NCBI RefSeq assembly: GCF_000236785.1 | Contig: NZ_AGUF01000052.1 | Coordinates: 186,001-250,000 of the forward strand | Reading direction: 5' to 3' | From: Achromobacter arsenitoxydans SY8 | Lineage (GTDB): Bacteria > Pseudomonadota > Gammaproteobacteria > Burkholderiales > Burkholderiaceae_B | DNA: 64,000 nt | Part shown: positions 42,674 to 51,427 of the stretch, piece after piece | Numbering within the stretch: position 1 is the stretch's first letter | Layout of the letters: every line of letters starts with the position of its first letter | Position numbers and translations under genes: made by a program | The notes under the pieces: model-generated | The model's input: the letters and a program-made list of their open reading frames with translations, nothing else | Told to the model about the DNA's origin: nothing | Database searches by the model: none

Positions 42674-43939
42674 ATGTCGTGGACACAGACTGCAGTCGAA
42701 TATTTCGTCCATCTGGCGCCATTCACACGGTTCGTCTTGTGGCTGCTGTTCTTTTTGACCGTGCCTCTGTTGTGCGAACGTGGCCGTATTCCCCCGGTGA
42801 TCGGCTTTCTGATCATGGGGTTCTTGCTTGGACCTGCCGGCCTTGGACTGTTGGAGCCCGAAGCGCCGGTTACCGAGCTTGCCTCCGAGCTTGGCGTCTG
42901 CCTGCTGCTTTTCTTTGTCGGCTACGACATTGATTTCTCGCTGCTCAAGCAAGCGAAGGCCCAGGTGATCTGCTTCGGGCTGCTCACTTTTTTCATGACT
43001 TTTGGCGCTGGATTCGCCGTCGCGAGCGTCTGCGGTTACTCGACCAACGCCTCTTTGCTGATCGGTTCGCTAATCGCGTCTCATACGCTGCTGGCGTATC
43101 CCATGATACTCAGGCACGGTTTGGCGCGCCGTATCAGCATCATGGCGGCCAGCGGCGCTACCGTTTTCACCGATATCGCCGCCATGCTGGTCCTGGCGAT
43201 TTGCCTGATTACGCATGAAAAGGGTTTCTCCCTGGCGGCCGTCGAGCTTCAACTGCTTCAGATAGCAATCTTCATTTCACTCATCGTTCTGGGCGGCCCG
43301 TGGTGCATTCGAAAGATCCTGGTGCACGCTCACCGCGATGAAACTCGAATCATCGTTTTCTTTCTGGCGGTCGCCTTCGCAGCCCAAACCGCCAAGCTGT
43401 TTGGCCTGGACGGAATCGTGGGCGCGTTTCTCGCAGGTATTGCGGTCCGTCAGGCGGCTCCTGAATCCCGCAACGCCGGTGTCATGAAGCTGATCAGCGA
43501 TACCTTTCTCATCCCCGCTTTCTTCATGGCAACGGGGATGATGCTGCAACCGCTGGAGGCGCTGCAGACTATTTTCATGAATCCCGTGCTTGCGTTGGGC
43601 TTGCTTTTCGCGCTGCTGTTGGCAAAGGCCGCCGCGGCCTACGGTATTGGCCTGGTGTTCGGGTACGGCCGAGACGAAATCAAATTGGTCTGGAGCCTGA
43701 CCTTGCCGCAAGTCGCCGCTACGCTCGCGGCAGCGACAGTCGCGTATCGCACGCTCAATGACCAAGGCCAACCGCTCATAGACAAGCCATTGCTGAATGT
43801 CATCTTGATGCTGGTTGTGGTCACATCGCTGGGCGCGCCGTTCCTGACGCAGCGATATGCCCTGCGGCTCCGCGATTCAGAAGCGAGCCAAGGCGCTACG
43901 ACCCAGCAGCCGACGCCGGGACTCAAAGAACCTACTTAG
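42674..43939 (+). CDS. CPA2-type cation:proton antiporter (Kef/NhaP-like)
   Basis: The protein has 421 residues. The start at 42674 has AAGGAT upstream. About twelve hydrophobic segments follow the sodium/hydrogen exchanger fold: PPVIGFLIMGFLLGPAGLGL near the start and FGLDGIVGAFLAGIAVRQ in the middle. No TrkA-N nucleotide domain is attached; the chain ends in a short hydrophilic tail, so it is shorter than KefB/KefC. It lies opposite the sulfatase operon. Its last 8 bases overlap the convergent gene at 43932. Confidence 0.85.
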   Translation: MSWTQTAVEYFVHLAPFTRFVLWLLFFLTVPLLCERGRIPPVIGFLIMGFLLGPAGLGLLEPEAPVTELASELGVCLLLFFVGYDIDFSLLKQAKAQVICFGLLTFFMTFGAGFAVASVCGYSTNASLLIGSLIASHTLLAYPMILRHGLARRISIMAASGATVFTDIAAMLVLAICLITHEKGFSLAAVELQLLQIAIFISLIVLGGPWCIRKILVHAHRDETRIIVFFLAVAFAAQTAKLFGLDGIVGAFLAGIAVRQAAPESRNAGVMKLISDTFLIPAFFMATGMMLQPLEALQTIFMNPVLALGLLFALLLAKAAAAYGIGLVFGYGRDEIKLVWSLTLPQVAATLAAATVAYRTLNDQGQPLIDKPLLNVILMLVVVTSLGAPFLTQRYALRLRDSEASQGATTQQPTPGLKEPT

Positions 43940-44732
43940 GAAACAGCAGGGTAAATTGCAGTCGGAAACCTAGGCCGGAAGGTCCTCCTTCCGGCGAGGT
44001 AGCCCAGTATCGAAGGCCGCCGCCGATACTGAATGGCTGATCCCCAATTCGCATAACCTTCGTCAGGTTCAAATGCACTGGCACGCTCCACTGGCCGCGC
44101 TTCCAGTCATAGGTAGATTCCGTATTCAGGGCAGTGGTCCAGGCACTGGCAGTGGTGTAATTCACAAACGGCTGCGCGAACGTGCTGCTGACATCCCTTC
44201 CCTTGTCTCCAATTCCCCAGATATGGTTTGCCAAGAGGCCGTAAGTCCACGGTCCATCCTGCTTCAGCGCGACCGCCGTCGGACCAGCGCCCCAGGCCTT
44301 CGCGCCGAGCGCGCTACGGCTTGCCGTTGGCAACAGAAATACAGGTCCAACACCCCAGATGGTGCCGCCAGCGCCAGGTTCCACGGGAGACAGAAAAATA
44401 CTCTGCACAATATCGCCCACGCCATGCTCGGAACTCCCTGACTGGCCCACGTCGTGCTGGCTGATCAAGGGCACAATTGTGCGAGAGATCAGGTTCCAAT
44501 CCTTACTCAAGGAGAAAGGAATGACAGGCTGTACATTCAGCGTGCTGCGGCGCCCATCGTAGTCTCCGATGGAATGATCGTAGTTGTATTGGAAAGGAAC
44601 GCTGATCAAGGAGGCGACAGGGTTGTTGAGCTGCTTTGCCAAATCTGCGTCGCCTGCGGCAGTCGCAATAACAGGCAAGGTCGAAAGAGCGCTCCAACCG
44701 GCAAATAGAAGTTCTCTGCTAAGTTTTTGCAA
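43932..44732 (-). CDS. Outer-membrane channel-like beta-barrel protein of unknown substrate
   Basis: The protein has 266 residues. No ATG fits, so the start is taken as TTG 44732 with AGAGGA about 8 bases upstream. A signal peptide ends near IATAAG. The rest is amphipathic beta strands with the recurrent family pattern LAKQLNNPVASLISVPFQ, then NVQPVIPFSLSKDWNLISRT and FRLQFTLLFPK at the C-terminus, which ends in a terminal-barrel-like strand. It resembles Phenol_MetA_deg-type porin-like proteins. Its position after a sulfatase gene suggests passage of a substrate or product, but this is inferred. Confidence 0.7.
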   Translation of the reverse strand: MQKLSRELLFAGWSALSTLPVIATAAGDADLAKQLNNPVASLISVPFQYNYDHSIGDYDGRRSTLNVQPVIPFSLSKDWNLISRTIVPLISQHDVGQSGSSEHGVGDIVQSIFLSPVEPGAGGTIWGVGPVFLLPTASRSALGAKAWGAGPTAVALKQDGPWTYGLLANHIWGIGDKGRDVSSTFAQPFVNYTTASAWTTALNTESTYDWKRGQWSVPVHLNLTKVMRIGDQPFSIGGGLRYWATSPEGGPSGLGFRLQFTLLFPK

Positions 44733-44790
44733 TGCTAATCCTCTGGATCTGGCCTCTGCGGTCAGCGTGTCATTGCTCGTAAACGCGCAG

Positions 44791-44940
44791 CTACTGACGC
44801 GCCGCCACTGCCGTCGGTTCCCGCAGCTTCTGCCACTGATCAGTTGTCATCACGTTCGCTCCAGGCACGAATCGCCAATTGCCGTCTTTCTCTTCACAAC
44901 ATCCCCTTTCAACGGCCTGCCAGGCCCGCTCGCAGACTCC
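44791..44940 (-). pseudogene. Remnant of an FGE-like gene (C-terminal fragment)
   Basis: An open frame without a plausible start runs from 44940 to TAG at 44791-44793. It encodes NWRFVPGANVMTTDQWQKLR followed by a short tail ending VAARQ. The intact FGE at 41188-42330 contains WWRFVPGANWRHP internally and ends TVMTPEQWKLAKARQ plus GSVASR. The fragment therefore looks like an internal piece joined to the C-terminus by deletion of roughly 190 codons. It lies just downstream of the second arylsulfatase, where a partner FGE would be expected. The match is short and was made by eye. Confidence 0.45.
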
Positions 44941-44961
44941 CTATCGCGAGCGGGCTCTAGC

Positions 44962-46491
44962 CTACTGCCCGGTCGGCGTCAGGGCCTTCAATGCATCGTC
45001 GATATTGAAATCAATACTTGCTGAGCGCGGAGGGTAGTCCTTCAAGGACTGGACAAGATCTCCCACCTTGTTGAAAGCCGGCGCATAGGTCCACGCCCTG
45101 TTTTCCTGCCACTCGTCGAAGCCGCGTGCTTCATGGAAGCGCTCGAACGGATCTACCTTCAGATTCGTGACTAACGGCGTAACCATGCTTTGCTGTACGC
45201 CGTTGAACCACTTGTCTTGCTTCTTGAACAGGAACTTCCAGTCACCGTACCGGACACCATGCAGTGTGGTTTCAGTGAAGTAGTAAAACTCCTTGCGTTG
45301 CGACGGGCCTTTACCCGTGATCATGGCTGTTTGATCATATCCGTCCAGATGGATTTTCTCGTAACGCTTGTTCCCGGCAGGGAAGCTCGTCAGCAGTTTC
45401 TTTTTCAGTTCCGGTTCGCCCAGCTGCGCCATGATCGTTGGCAGCCAGTCTTCCATCGTCATGAATTCTGCGGTCGTCGATCCGGGAGGAATTACGCCAG
45501 GCCATTTCACCATCATCGGCACCTTGAACCCGCCTTCGTAACCCCCTACGCCCTTCTCTCCTCGAAAAGGCTGATTGCCGCCGTCGGGCCAGCTGTTTGA
45601 CGCCGCTCCGTTGTCAGTCGAGAACATAATCACGGTGTTGTCTGCGACGCCCAGCTCCTCAAGCAGCTTCATAAGCTCGCCCACCACATCATCGAGCTCC
45701 ATCATTCCATCTGCATAGACGCCATAGCCGCTCTTCCCGAGATACTTGTCTGAAAGATTCGTCCGGTAGTGCATCCGTGTCGTGTTATGCCACACGAAAA
45801 ATGGCTTATCCGCCTTTACCGCATCGGTGATAAACCGCTTGGACTCGGCAAGAATTTCCCATTCCAGGTTGCGCTGACGCTCTCGACCGAACGGGCCCTT
45901 ATCTTCGATTTTTTGCTTTCCGTCCGGGAGCGCCCAGGAATGAATCATGCCACGCTGCGCAAATTGCTTGGCAACCTGGGGGTCTTTAGGAAAGTCATAT
46001 TCCTCCATGTATTCGCCTGCATTCAGGTGATAGAGAATGCCGAAGAATTCATCGAAGCCGTTGTTGGTTGGCAGATGCTCGTCGCGGTCGCCCAGGTGAT
46101 TCTTGCCGAATTGACCGGTGGCATAACCATACGGTTTGAGCAGGCTGGCCAAGGTGGGATCCTTGGGCGACATCCCTTGCTCGGCGCCGGGCAGGCCAAC
46201 AGTGGCCAGGCCTACACGAATGGGGTACTGACCGGTGATAAAGGCCGCCCGTCCAGCCGTGCACGACGCCTGGCCGTAGTGATCCATAAACAGCATGCCC
46301 TGCTTGGCGATTTTGTCTATGTTGGGTGTAGAGCCGCCCATCAGCCCGCGGTGGTAAGCACTGATGTTGTACATGCCAACATCATCGCCCCATATGACCA
46401 GGATATTTGGCTTCTTGGCGTCAGCCGCCATGGCGGCCGTGCCGCCAAGAACAAGAATCCAGCCAACCACGGCAAGCAGAAATCTCTTCAT
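44962..46491 (-). CDS. Second exported arylsulfatase (CTAGR type)
   Basis: The protein has 509 residues and a signal peptide ending near TAAMAADA. The sulfatase core starts KPNILVIWGDDVGMYNISAY. The nucleophile motif is CTAGR with Cys77, and GKNHLGDRDEHLPTNNGFDE and FSTDNGAASNSWPDGG follow. It is clearly paralogous to the sulfatase at 32217-33839 over its whole length, but codon use is visibly less GC-rich. It needs an FGE. The only intact one in the window is at 41188, because the neighbouring copy appears to be a remnant. The substrate is unknown. Confidence 0.9.
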   Translation of the reverse strand: MKRFLLAVVGWILVLGGTAAMAADAKKPNILVIWGDDVGMYNISAYHRGLMGGSTPNIDKIAKQGMLFMDHYGQASCTAGRAAFITGQYPIRVGLATVGLPGAEQGMSPKDPTLASLLKPYGYATGQFGKNHLGDRDEHLPTNNGFDEFFGILYHLNAGEYMEEYDFPKDPQVAKQFAQRGMIHSWALPDGKQKIEDKGPFGRERQRNLEWEILAESKRFITDAVKADKPFFVWHNTTRMHYRTNLSDKYLGKSGYGVYADGMMELDDVVGELMKLLEELGVADNTVIMFSTDNGAASNSWPDGGNQPFRGEKGVGGYEGGFKVPMMVKWPGVIPPGSTTAEFMTMEDWLPTIMAQLGEPELKKKLLTSFPAGNKRYEKIHLDGYDQTAMITGKGPSQRKEFYYFTETTLHGVRYGDWKFLFKKQDKWFNGVQQSMVTPLVTNLKVDPFERFHEARGFDEWQENRAWTYAPAFNKVGDLVQSLKDYPPRSASIDFNIDDALKALTPTGQ

Positions 46492-46823
46492 CCCATTCCC
46501 CGAACAAACACAGGTTCAACAGCCTGAGAGCCAACTATGCGGCCCGCAGGGCGGATAAGGCGGTAGTCGGAAACCAACGATGGGCACCATCGCGACGAGC
46601 TTTCATTTGGCTGAGAGCCTAACCGCAATTCTCCGGTGTATCAATGGATATATGCCAGGACAGTGGCCGGAGGGGGAATGCCTGCTTGTCTGCCGCGCTT
46701 GCCGGGACATGGCAGGTCAACCATTGATTACTTGACAGGAATGGTAGAGCCGTGATCCTTTACCGACGTTACCGATCCGCGAGCACTGAACATTTCTCCC
46801 ATACCATTCAATAGGGAGCAAGA
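46492..46823. other. Gap between divergent genes, no gene seen
   Basis: This 332-base stretch separates the second sulfatase (minus) from a membrane protein gene (plus) and must hold both promoters. An 8-base inverted repeat, ATCAATGG (46640-46647) and CCATTGAT (46721-46728), has arms 73 bases apart. CTGAGAGCC occurs twice (46524, 46611). Neither is strong evidence of a site. Confidence 0.4.
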
Positions 46824-48008
46824 ATGAATACAGAGCACAGACCCGCCATCGAGGTCGAGAAGTTCTATCTCACCCGGGGTGACATCTTTTATCGCTTCCA
46901 GCAAAAGCTGGGCTTGATACCGGCATCAGGAGGCGGATTCAAGCGACGGGCCATCGCCTATGCGGCCATTGCGTGGCTGCCGCTGGTCTTGGCAGCCTGG
47001 CTTGCGGGAACTGCCCTTGAAGCCAAAGCGGGTGAAGAGCCGTTGCTGAGCCACATTGGCATTCATGTTCGTTGTCTCATTGCAATCCCGTTGCTTGTAT
47101 TGGCCGAGGGCATTGCACAGAAACTCATTCCTCTGACGCTTCGCGAATTTCGTCGCTCCGGACTCGTTGACGAGAATCTGCAGCCCAGATTTGAGTCGGT
47201 TCTGATAGACATACTCCGATTGCGCAACCGCAGTCTGCCCTGGCTGATCATCGCCGTACTTATCGTGACATGGGCAACGGTTCTGTTTTTCTCGCCCAAC
47301 CCTGACGAGATTCGCTGGACGGGGCCCGGAGGCGGCAGCCTGCAATTCGGCGCTTGGTGGCTATTGCTGGTTACGAAGCCGCTTTTCTCCATTCTTCTGC
47401 TGGCGTGGGTATGGCGGCTGGTTCTATTAAGCCTGCTCCTGTATCGAATTTCGGCGTTGCCTCTAAAACTTGTACCTTCGCATCCCGACAGGCTGGGAGG
47501 GCTCGGTTTCCTGGCTCGGCTACCGGCAATCTACAGTCCGTTCATTTTTTCCGTGTCTGCGGTTATGGCGGGCCTTTGGGCCCATCAGGTGCTTTATCAC
47601 GACCTGGCTGTTCCTGAACTCTATGGCCAGATCGCGGCACTGCTAGCTGTGCTTACCTTGATCGGTTTGGCGCCCCTCCTTGTATTCACACCTTTGCTTA
47701 TACGGGTGAAAAAACAGGCGCTTTTGGACTATGGCGTGTTTGCCGCAAAACATGGCCGAGCGGTTGACGAACGGTGGATACAGGATAAAAGCGTCCCGGA
47801 TTACCCCATGCTGGACGCGCCAGAGTTGGGTCCTGTTGCCGACGTACAAGCCATTTACCAAGCGGTTGAATCCATGAGGACAGCCCTGATTAGCAAGTCC
47901 GTCCTTTTGATGATTCTTGCTCCCGCTGCAATCCCATTGCTGCTGGTCGTGGCGATGCAGTGGCCTTTGAAAAGCACCCTGTCGAAGCTACTGTTTACGT
48001 TGCTCTAA
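46824..48008 (+). CDS. Multi-span membrane protein of unknown function
   Basis: The protein has 394 residues. GGGAG lies 8 bases before ATG 46824. Six or so hydrophobic segments are seen (IAYAAIAWLPLVLAAWL; SLPWLIIAVLIVTWATVLFF; LLVTKPLFSILLLAWVWRLV; and three in the C-terminal half). The soluble N-terminus is short (VEKFYLTRGDIFYRFQQKLG). Many Arg/Lys residues sit between helices and a GG-L-GFLARLPAIYSP segment is conserved-looking. I do not recognise the family. It lies next to the second sulfatase in the less GC-rich region and may belong to that acquired segment. Confidence 0.75.
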   Translation: MNTEHRPAIEVEKFYLTRGDIFYRFQQKLGLIPASGGGFKRRAIAYAAIAWLPLVLAAWLAGTALEAKAGEEPLLSHIGIHVRCLIAIPLLVLAEGIAQKLIPLTLREFRRSGLVDENLQPRFESVLIDILRLRNRSLPWLIIAVLIVTWATVLFFSPNPDEIRWTGPGGGSLQFGAWWLLLVTKPLFSILLLAWVWRLVLLSLLLYRISALPLKLVPSHPDRLGGLGFLARLPAIYSPFIFSVSAVMAGLWAHQVLYHDLAVPELYGQIAALLAVLTLIGLAPLLVFTPLLIRVKKQALLDYGVFAAKHGRAVDERWIQDKSVPDYPMLDAPELGPVADVQAIYQAVESMRTALISKSVLLMILAPAAIPLLLVVAMQWPLKSTLSKLLFTLL

Positions 48009-48159
48009 GCCGGCGCCTGCAGGGCCGGTCCGGGCGTCATCGGCACACATGGCCGATGCGCCACGCGCCGCAGCGTATGAATCGGTGGTGTAGATCAACC
48101 AGGCCCGAAGTAATGGCGGGCCTGACGCCGGTCCAGTGCCCTGCCCGCCCCGCCGCCGA

Positions 48160-48657
48160 TCAGATGCCGACGACCCGGCTCACGCCACCCTGCGTGACGA
48201 TCTGCACGCGCTGGCCGGTGGACAGGGGCACGTCCGCTTCCTGCGTGATGACGCGAAGGTCGCCGCTATCCAGGCGCACGGTCAATTCCAGGCCCGCCCT
48301 GCGTGCGCTGGCGTTTTCGATCGCGTTGCCGGCCATCGCGCCGCCCACCGCGCCGCCGACGGTGGTGATCCGCCTGCCGGACCCGCCGCCGATGGCGCTG
48401 CCCGTCACGGCGCCCAGCGCGCCACCCGCCATGACGCCCAGGCCCGAGGTCTGGCTGGCCTGGATGGTCACCGGCCGCACGCCGACGACATACCCCAGGG
48501 TTACGGTCTGCGCCCGCTGCGCCTGGTCAAAGGTGTAGACGCGCGATGAGGCCGACGGATTGGCGCAGCCCGCCAGAATGACGGCCAGCCCAAGAATGGC
48601 GCCAGCGCCGATCGTGGTCAGGGGGCTTCGTTTCACTGCCTGCTGATGCTTGTGCAT
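48160..48657 (-). CDS. Glycine-zipper outer-membrane lipoprotein (SlyB/Pcp-like)
   Basis: The protein has 165 residues. The start has GGAGAACG upstream. The lipobox is LAGC after a signal segment (LGLAVILAGC). The centre has Gly-zipper repeats (GLGVMAGGALGAVTGSAIGG; TVGGAVGGAMAGNAIENA) as in SlyB/Pcp. The C-terminal domain (VPLSTGQRVQIVTQGGVSRV) resembles the SlyB C-terminal fold. Such proteins stabilise the outer membrane under stress. Confidence 0.88.
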   Translation of the reverse strand: MHKHQQAVKRSPLTTIGAGAILGLAVILAGCANPSASSRVYTFDQAQRAQTVTLGYVVGVRPVTIQASQTSGLGVMAGGALGAVTGSAIGGGSGRRITTVGGAVGGAMAGNAIENASARRAGLELTVRLDSGDLRVITQEADVPLSTGQRVQIVTQGGVSRVVGI

Positions 48658-48699
48658 GATGCGTTCTCCAGTACGACGGAATGGTGGAGGAATTCGGGC

Positions 48700-49140
48700 T
48701 TATCGCGGCTGCGCGGGGGCCGCTGCGGGCGCGGGCGCACTTGCTGCGGGCGGTTGCGCGCCGGTGCGCATGAAATTCCCATTTCCATCGAAGCCGCCGA
48801 TCGCGCGGCCATTGAAGAACACGACGCGCCGCGCGGTCCATTGCGGCTGCTCGGGGCCCACCTGGTCATAACCGGCAACCTCGAAGGCGTACTCCCAGCC
48901 GGACACGGGCTTGCCGTCCTCGCCGGTGTAGGTTGCTTTCTTTACGGAGTCCGCATAGCCCTTGTCGCGGTAACTGACATAGCGCGTGGGCGGCAGCGTG
49001 TCCCGCAGCGACGACATGTACTGGTAGAGATCGTCCTCGCTGGGAGGCGTGCCGTAGGTCGCCAGGTCTTTCTGGGTGGCGACGGTGCCGGCGCAACCGG
49101 CCAGCAGGCACGTGGAAAAGATCAGGGATAGCCGTTTCAT
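48700..49140 (-). CDS. Small hypothetical lipoprotein
   Basis: The protein has 146 residues from ATG 49140, with AGGAG about 8 bases upstream. The lipobox is LLAGC (signal KRLSLIFSTCLLAGC). The mature part contains a charged region with YVSYRDKGYADSVKKATYTG, then a beta-rich stretch with FFNGRAIGGFDGNGNF, and ends in an Ala/Pro-rich tail. No family was recognised. It lies 42 bases upstream of the glycine-zipper gene on the same strand, so the two are probably co-transcribed. Confidence 0.78.
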   Translation of the reverse strand: MKRLSLIFSTCLLAGCAGTVATQKDLATYGTPPSEDDLYQYMSSLRDTLPPTRYVSYRDKGYADSVKKATYTGEDGKPVSGWEYAFEVAGYDQVGPEQPQWTARRVVFFNGRAIGGFDGNGNFMRTGAQPPAASAPAPAAAPAQPR

Positions 49141-49220
49141 CGAGATTGCTCCTTGGTGCGCGTGCGCGCCTGGAATCGGCGCGGCCACGCGACTTGCTGG
49201 GTCGAATCTTTCAGGAATTG

Positions 49221-49445
49221 CTAGGACGGGCGGTTTGCGGCGCCGCGGAAGGCAGAACGCAACAGGCTGATGAGGAATCCGCCCGTGAACATTCCCAGGA
49301 TGTACACGCCGATGACCAGGACCGAGGCTGGCAGCGTGACGGTCGAGGTCCAGAGCGACAGCGTGACGGAATCGAAGTTCTGGATCTTGAATGAGAGTAC
49401 GGCGGCCGTCAGCAGAACGATCAATACGATGTAGAGGTATCTCAT
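49221..49445 (-). CDS. LapA/DUF1049-like small membrane protein
   Basis: The protein has 74 residues and two transmembrane helices (YIVLIVLLTAAVLSFKIQNF and VLVIGVYILGMFTGGFLISL). The N-terminal pattern with LSFKIQNFDSVTLSLW is typical of the LapA (DUF1049) family that associates with LapB in envelope biogenesis. Here it lies outside a lapB context, next to small lipoprotein genes. GAAAGGTG precedes the ATG. Confidence 0.8.
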   Translation of the reverse strand: MRYLYIVLIVLLTAAVLSFKIQNFDSVTLSLWTSTVTLPASVLVIGVYILGMFTGGFLISLLRSAFRGAANRPS

Positions 49446-49736
49446 GGGGCACCTTTCGTATCTGTAGTCTGAATCGCCCCTGAAACTGCCGGGGACCGAT
49501 CGTGCGAAAAACTATGCCATTCATCCGGCGGGAATACAAGGAAATCGGGGCGCTTGCGAAACCGGCTTGGCCCCTGCCCCGCCTGCCAATTGCTCGCGTG
49601 TCGCGCGGAAACATTGTCTGCCCCGGCGAACAGGAACAGAATATATGCGCCATAAATCAGTCGCGTATGGCCGGCCCGGACATGAACAACCGCGCCCCGC
49701 GGTCTGTCTTTGCGGGCTGCATTTTGGGGACACGTC

Positions 49737-50492
49737 ATGGAAGCAATCAAGGATTGTTGCATCGCAGGGCACCCTCATAACCCGGAGCGCCGGGTCTGGT
49801 TGAAGGCAGGCGCGGGCGCGGGAGCGGCCGCCGTGATGGCCGGCGTGGCGCTGGCTCCGCAAGACGCGTCGGCCGCGTCGCTCACGCAGGCGCAGCGGGA
49901 CGCGATGACGCCGGATCAGGTCATCGAAATGATGAAAAAGGGCAACGCCCGCTTTCGGGCGGGCAAGCCGCAAGCGCACGATTACCTGGCCCAGAAACGG
50001 TCCAGCGCGTCAGGGCAGTTTCCCGCCGCCGTGATCCTGAGCTGCATTGATTCCCGCGCACCCGCGGAAATCATCCTGGACACGGGCATCGGCGACACCT
50101 TCAACGGCCGGATCGCCGGCAATATCTCCAACAACGATCTGCTGGGCAGCATGGAGTTCGCCTGCGCCGCGGCCGGCGCCAAGGTGGTGCTGGTCATGGG
50201 CCATACGGCGTGCGGCGCCGTGGCGGGCGCGATCGACAACGTGGAACTGGGTCACCTGACGGGCCTGCTCAACGTGATCAAGCCCGCGGTCGAAGCGACC
50301 AAGTACTCGGGCGAGCGCAGCGGCAAGAATGCGGCCTTCGTCGATGCCGTGGCCAGGACGAATGTGCTGCAGACGGTCGAGTCCATCCGCAAGAACAGTC
50401 CCATCCTTGCCGGGCTGGAAAAGGAAGGGAAAATCAAGATCGTCGGGTCGATGTACGACCTGAGCAACGGCATGCTTACGTTCCTGGCGTAA
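49737..50492 (+). CDS. Beta-class carbonic anhydrase with a predicted export signal
   Basis: The protein has 251 residues from ATG 49737, with GGGGA 7 bases upstream; an ATG 27 bases earlier is in frame but lacks a site. The N-terminus has a twin-arginine-like ERRVWLKAGAGAGAAAVMAG and an A-S-A cleavage region, so it is probably exported through Tat. The zinc site is intact: SCIDSR (Cys, Asp, Arg) and GHTACGA (His, Cys). It interconverts carbon dioxide and bicarbonate. Periplasmic beta carbonic anhydrases are less common than cytoplasmic ones. Confidence 0.88.
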   Translation: MEAIKDCCIAGHPHNPERRVWLKAGAGAGAAAVMAGVALAPQDASAASLTQAQRDAMTPDQVIEMMKKGNARFRAGKPQAHDYLAQKRSSASGQFPAAVILSCIDSRAPAEIILDTGIGDTFNGRIAGNISNNDLLGSMEFACAAAGAKVVLVMGHTACGAVAGAIDNVELGHLTGLLNVIKPAVEATKYSGERSGKNAAFVDAVARTNVLQTVESIRKNSPILAGLEKEGKIKIVGSMYDLSNGMLTFLA

Positions 50493-50502
50493 CAGCGGTT
50501 TG

Positions 50503-50540
50503 CGGCCGCCGGATCGCCGGCCGCCGGTTTCGGCCGCCGG
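50503..50540. repeat. Triple CGGCCGCCGG repeat between convergent genes
   Basis: Three copies of CGGCCGCCGG (50503-50512, 50518-50527, 50531-50540) lie between the carbonic anhydrase stop and the methyltransferase stop. The unit is nearly palindromic, so the copies could fold into GC-rich hairpins acting as a bidirectional terminator. No T-run is present. Confidence 0.4.
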
Positions 50541-50542
50541 CG

Positions 50543-51172
50543 TCAGGGCTGGCGGCTCAGGCTGTAGACCGACGCCGGAGGCAGGTTGAGCGGAACGAAG
50601 CGCACGCGCCGCGCGAACAGGCCGCAATCCTCGAGCACGCTGGGGGATATGGGACAGCGCACACCGTACGTGAAGAAGTGCATGGATCCGCCCGGGCGCA
50701 TGGCCTCGAACACGGCGGTGAGCAGCTTATGGTGGTGCGCGCCGCTCATGTTCCTGAGGGGCAGCCCACAGATGGCGGCGTCGATTCCATGCAGTTCGGG
50801 ATGGCTTTCGCGCGACAGATCCTGGGCCGACACCTGCAGCACGGCCGCCTCGGGGAATTGGGTGCGCAGGCTGGAGCTCATTTCGGAGTCCTGCTCGACC
50901 AGGACCAAGCTGGACGGCGCCACGCCTTTGCGCAGCATTTCGCGCGTGAAGACACCGGTGCCGCAGCCCAGTTCAAGGACTTTGCCCCGGGGTTCTATTG
51001 ATTCGGTAATGGCGGCGGCCAGCGCGGCGCCCGAAGGCGCCACCGCGCCGATGGCCGCGGGGTTGGAAAGCAGCGCCTTGACGAACTGCTTGCGCTCCTG
51101 CAGCCACGACATGGAGCGGCTTGACGCTGATTTGACTTGGGCAATCGTTTTGTAGGACGGCGAGGAATGCAT
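50543..51172 (-). CDS. Class I SAM-dependent methyltransferase, phospholipid N-methyltransferase-like
   Basis: The protein has 209 residues from ATG 51172, chosen because CCGGAGAT lies upstream; an in-frame ATG at 51199 has no clear site. The Rossmann motif is VLELGCGTGVFTREM, followed by VLVEQDSEM and an Asp-Leu strand. The segment ERKQFVKALLSNPAAIGAVA, then PSGAALA, is typical of PmtA-like and RNA-dimethylase-related enzymes. The C-terminus has a proline-rich RFVPLNLPPASVYSL. It may methylate phosphatidylethanolamine or an RNA; the sequence does not decide between them. Confidence 0.8.
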   Translation of the reverse strand: MHSSPSYKTIAQVKSASSRSMSWLQERKQFVKALLSNPAAIGAVAPSGAALAAAITESIEPRGKVLELGCGTGVFTREMLRKGVAPSSLVLVEQDSEMSSSLRTQFPEAAVLQVSAQDLSRESHPELHGIDAAICGLPLRNMSGAHHHKLLTAVFEAMRPGGSMHFFTYGVRCPISPSVLEDCGLFARRVRFVPLNLPPASVYSLSRQP

Positions 51173-51427
51173 TGATGCGTCTATCTCCGGGTTAGACATA
51201 TCAACCAGACATTACCTAAGCCTGGCGGCAGCGACAGGCAACGGTGCGTAAGCACCCTTATCAATTCGACGCCGCGCCGGGCGCCTGACCGCTTGCTACA
51301 GGGGCCGCATCGCCGCGCGCCGCACGCACGATGCTGCGCTTCTACGCATTTTGCAACAGCGTCGCGGTTCCAACGACTGGCCATCAGCCGGATCCGCCGA
51401 AAGGCGGACCCGGCGCCGGGCGGGCGC

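Noticed and set aside
42477-42758. A 93-codon plus-strand open frame between the FGE and antiporter genes
   Set aside because: It overlaps the antiporter start in another frame and has no recognisable product.
46524-46619. Direct repeat CTGAGAGCC at 46524 and 46611
   Set aside because: Only 9 bases, two copies and no symmetry; could be chance.
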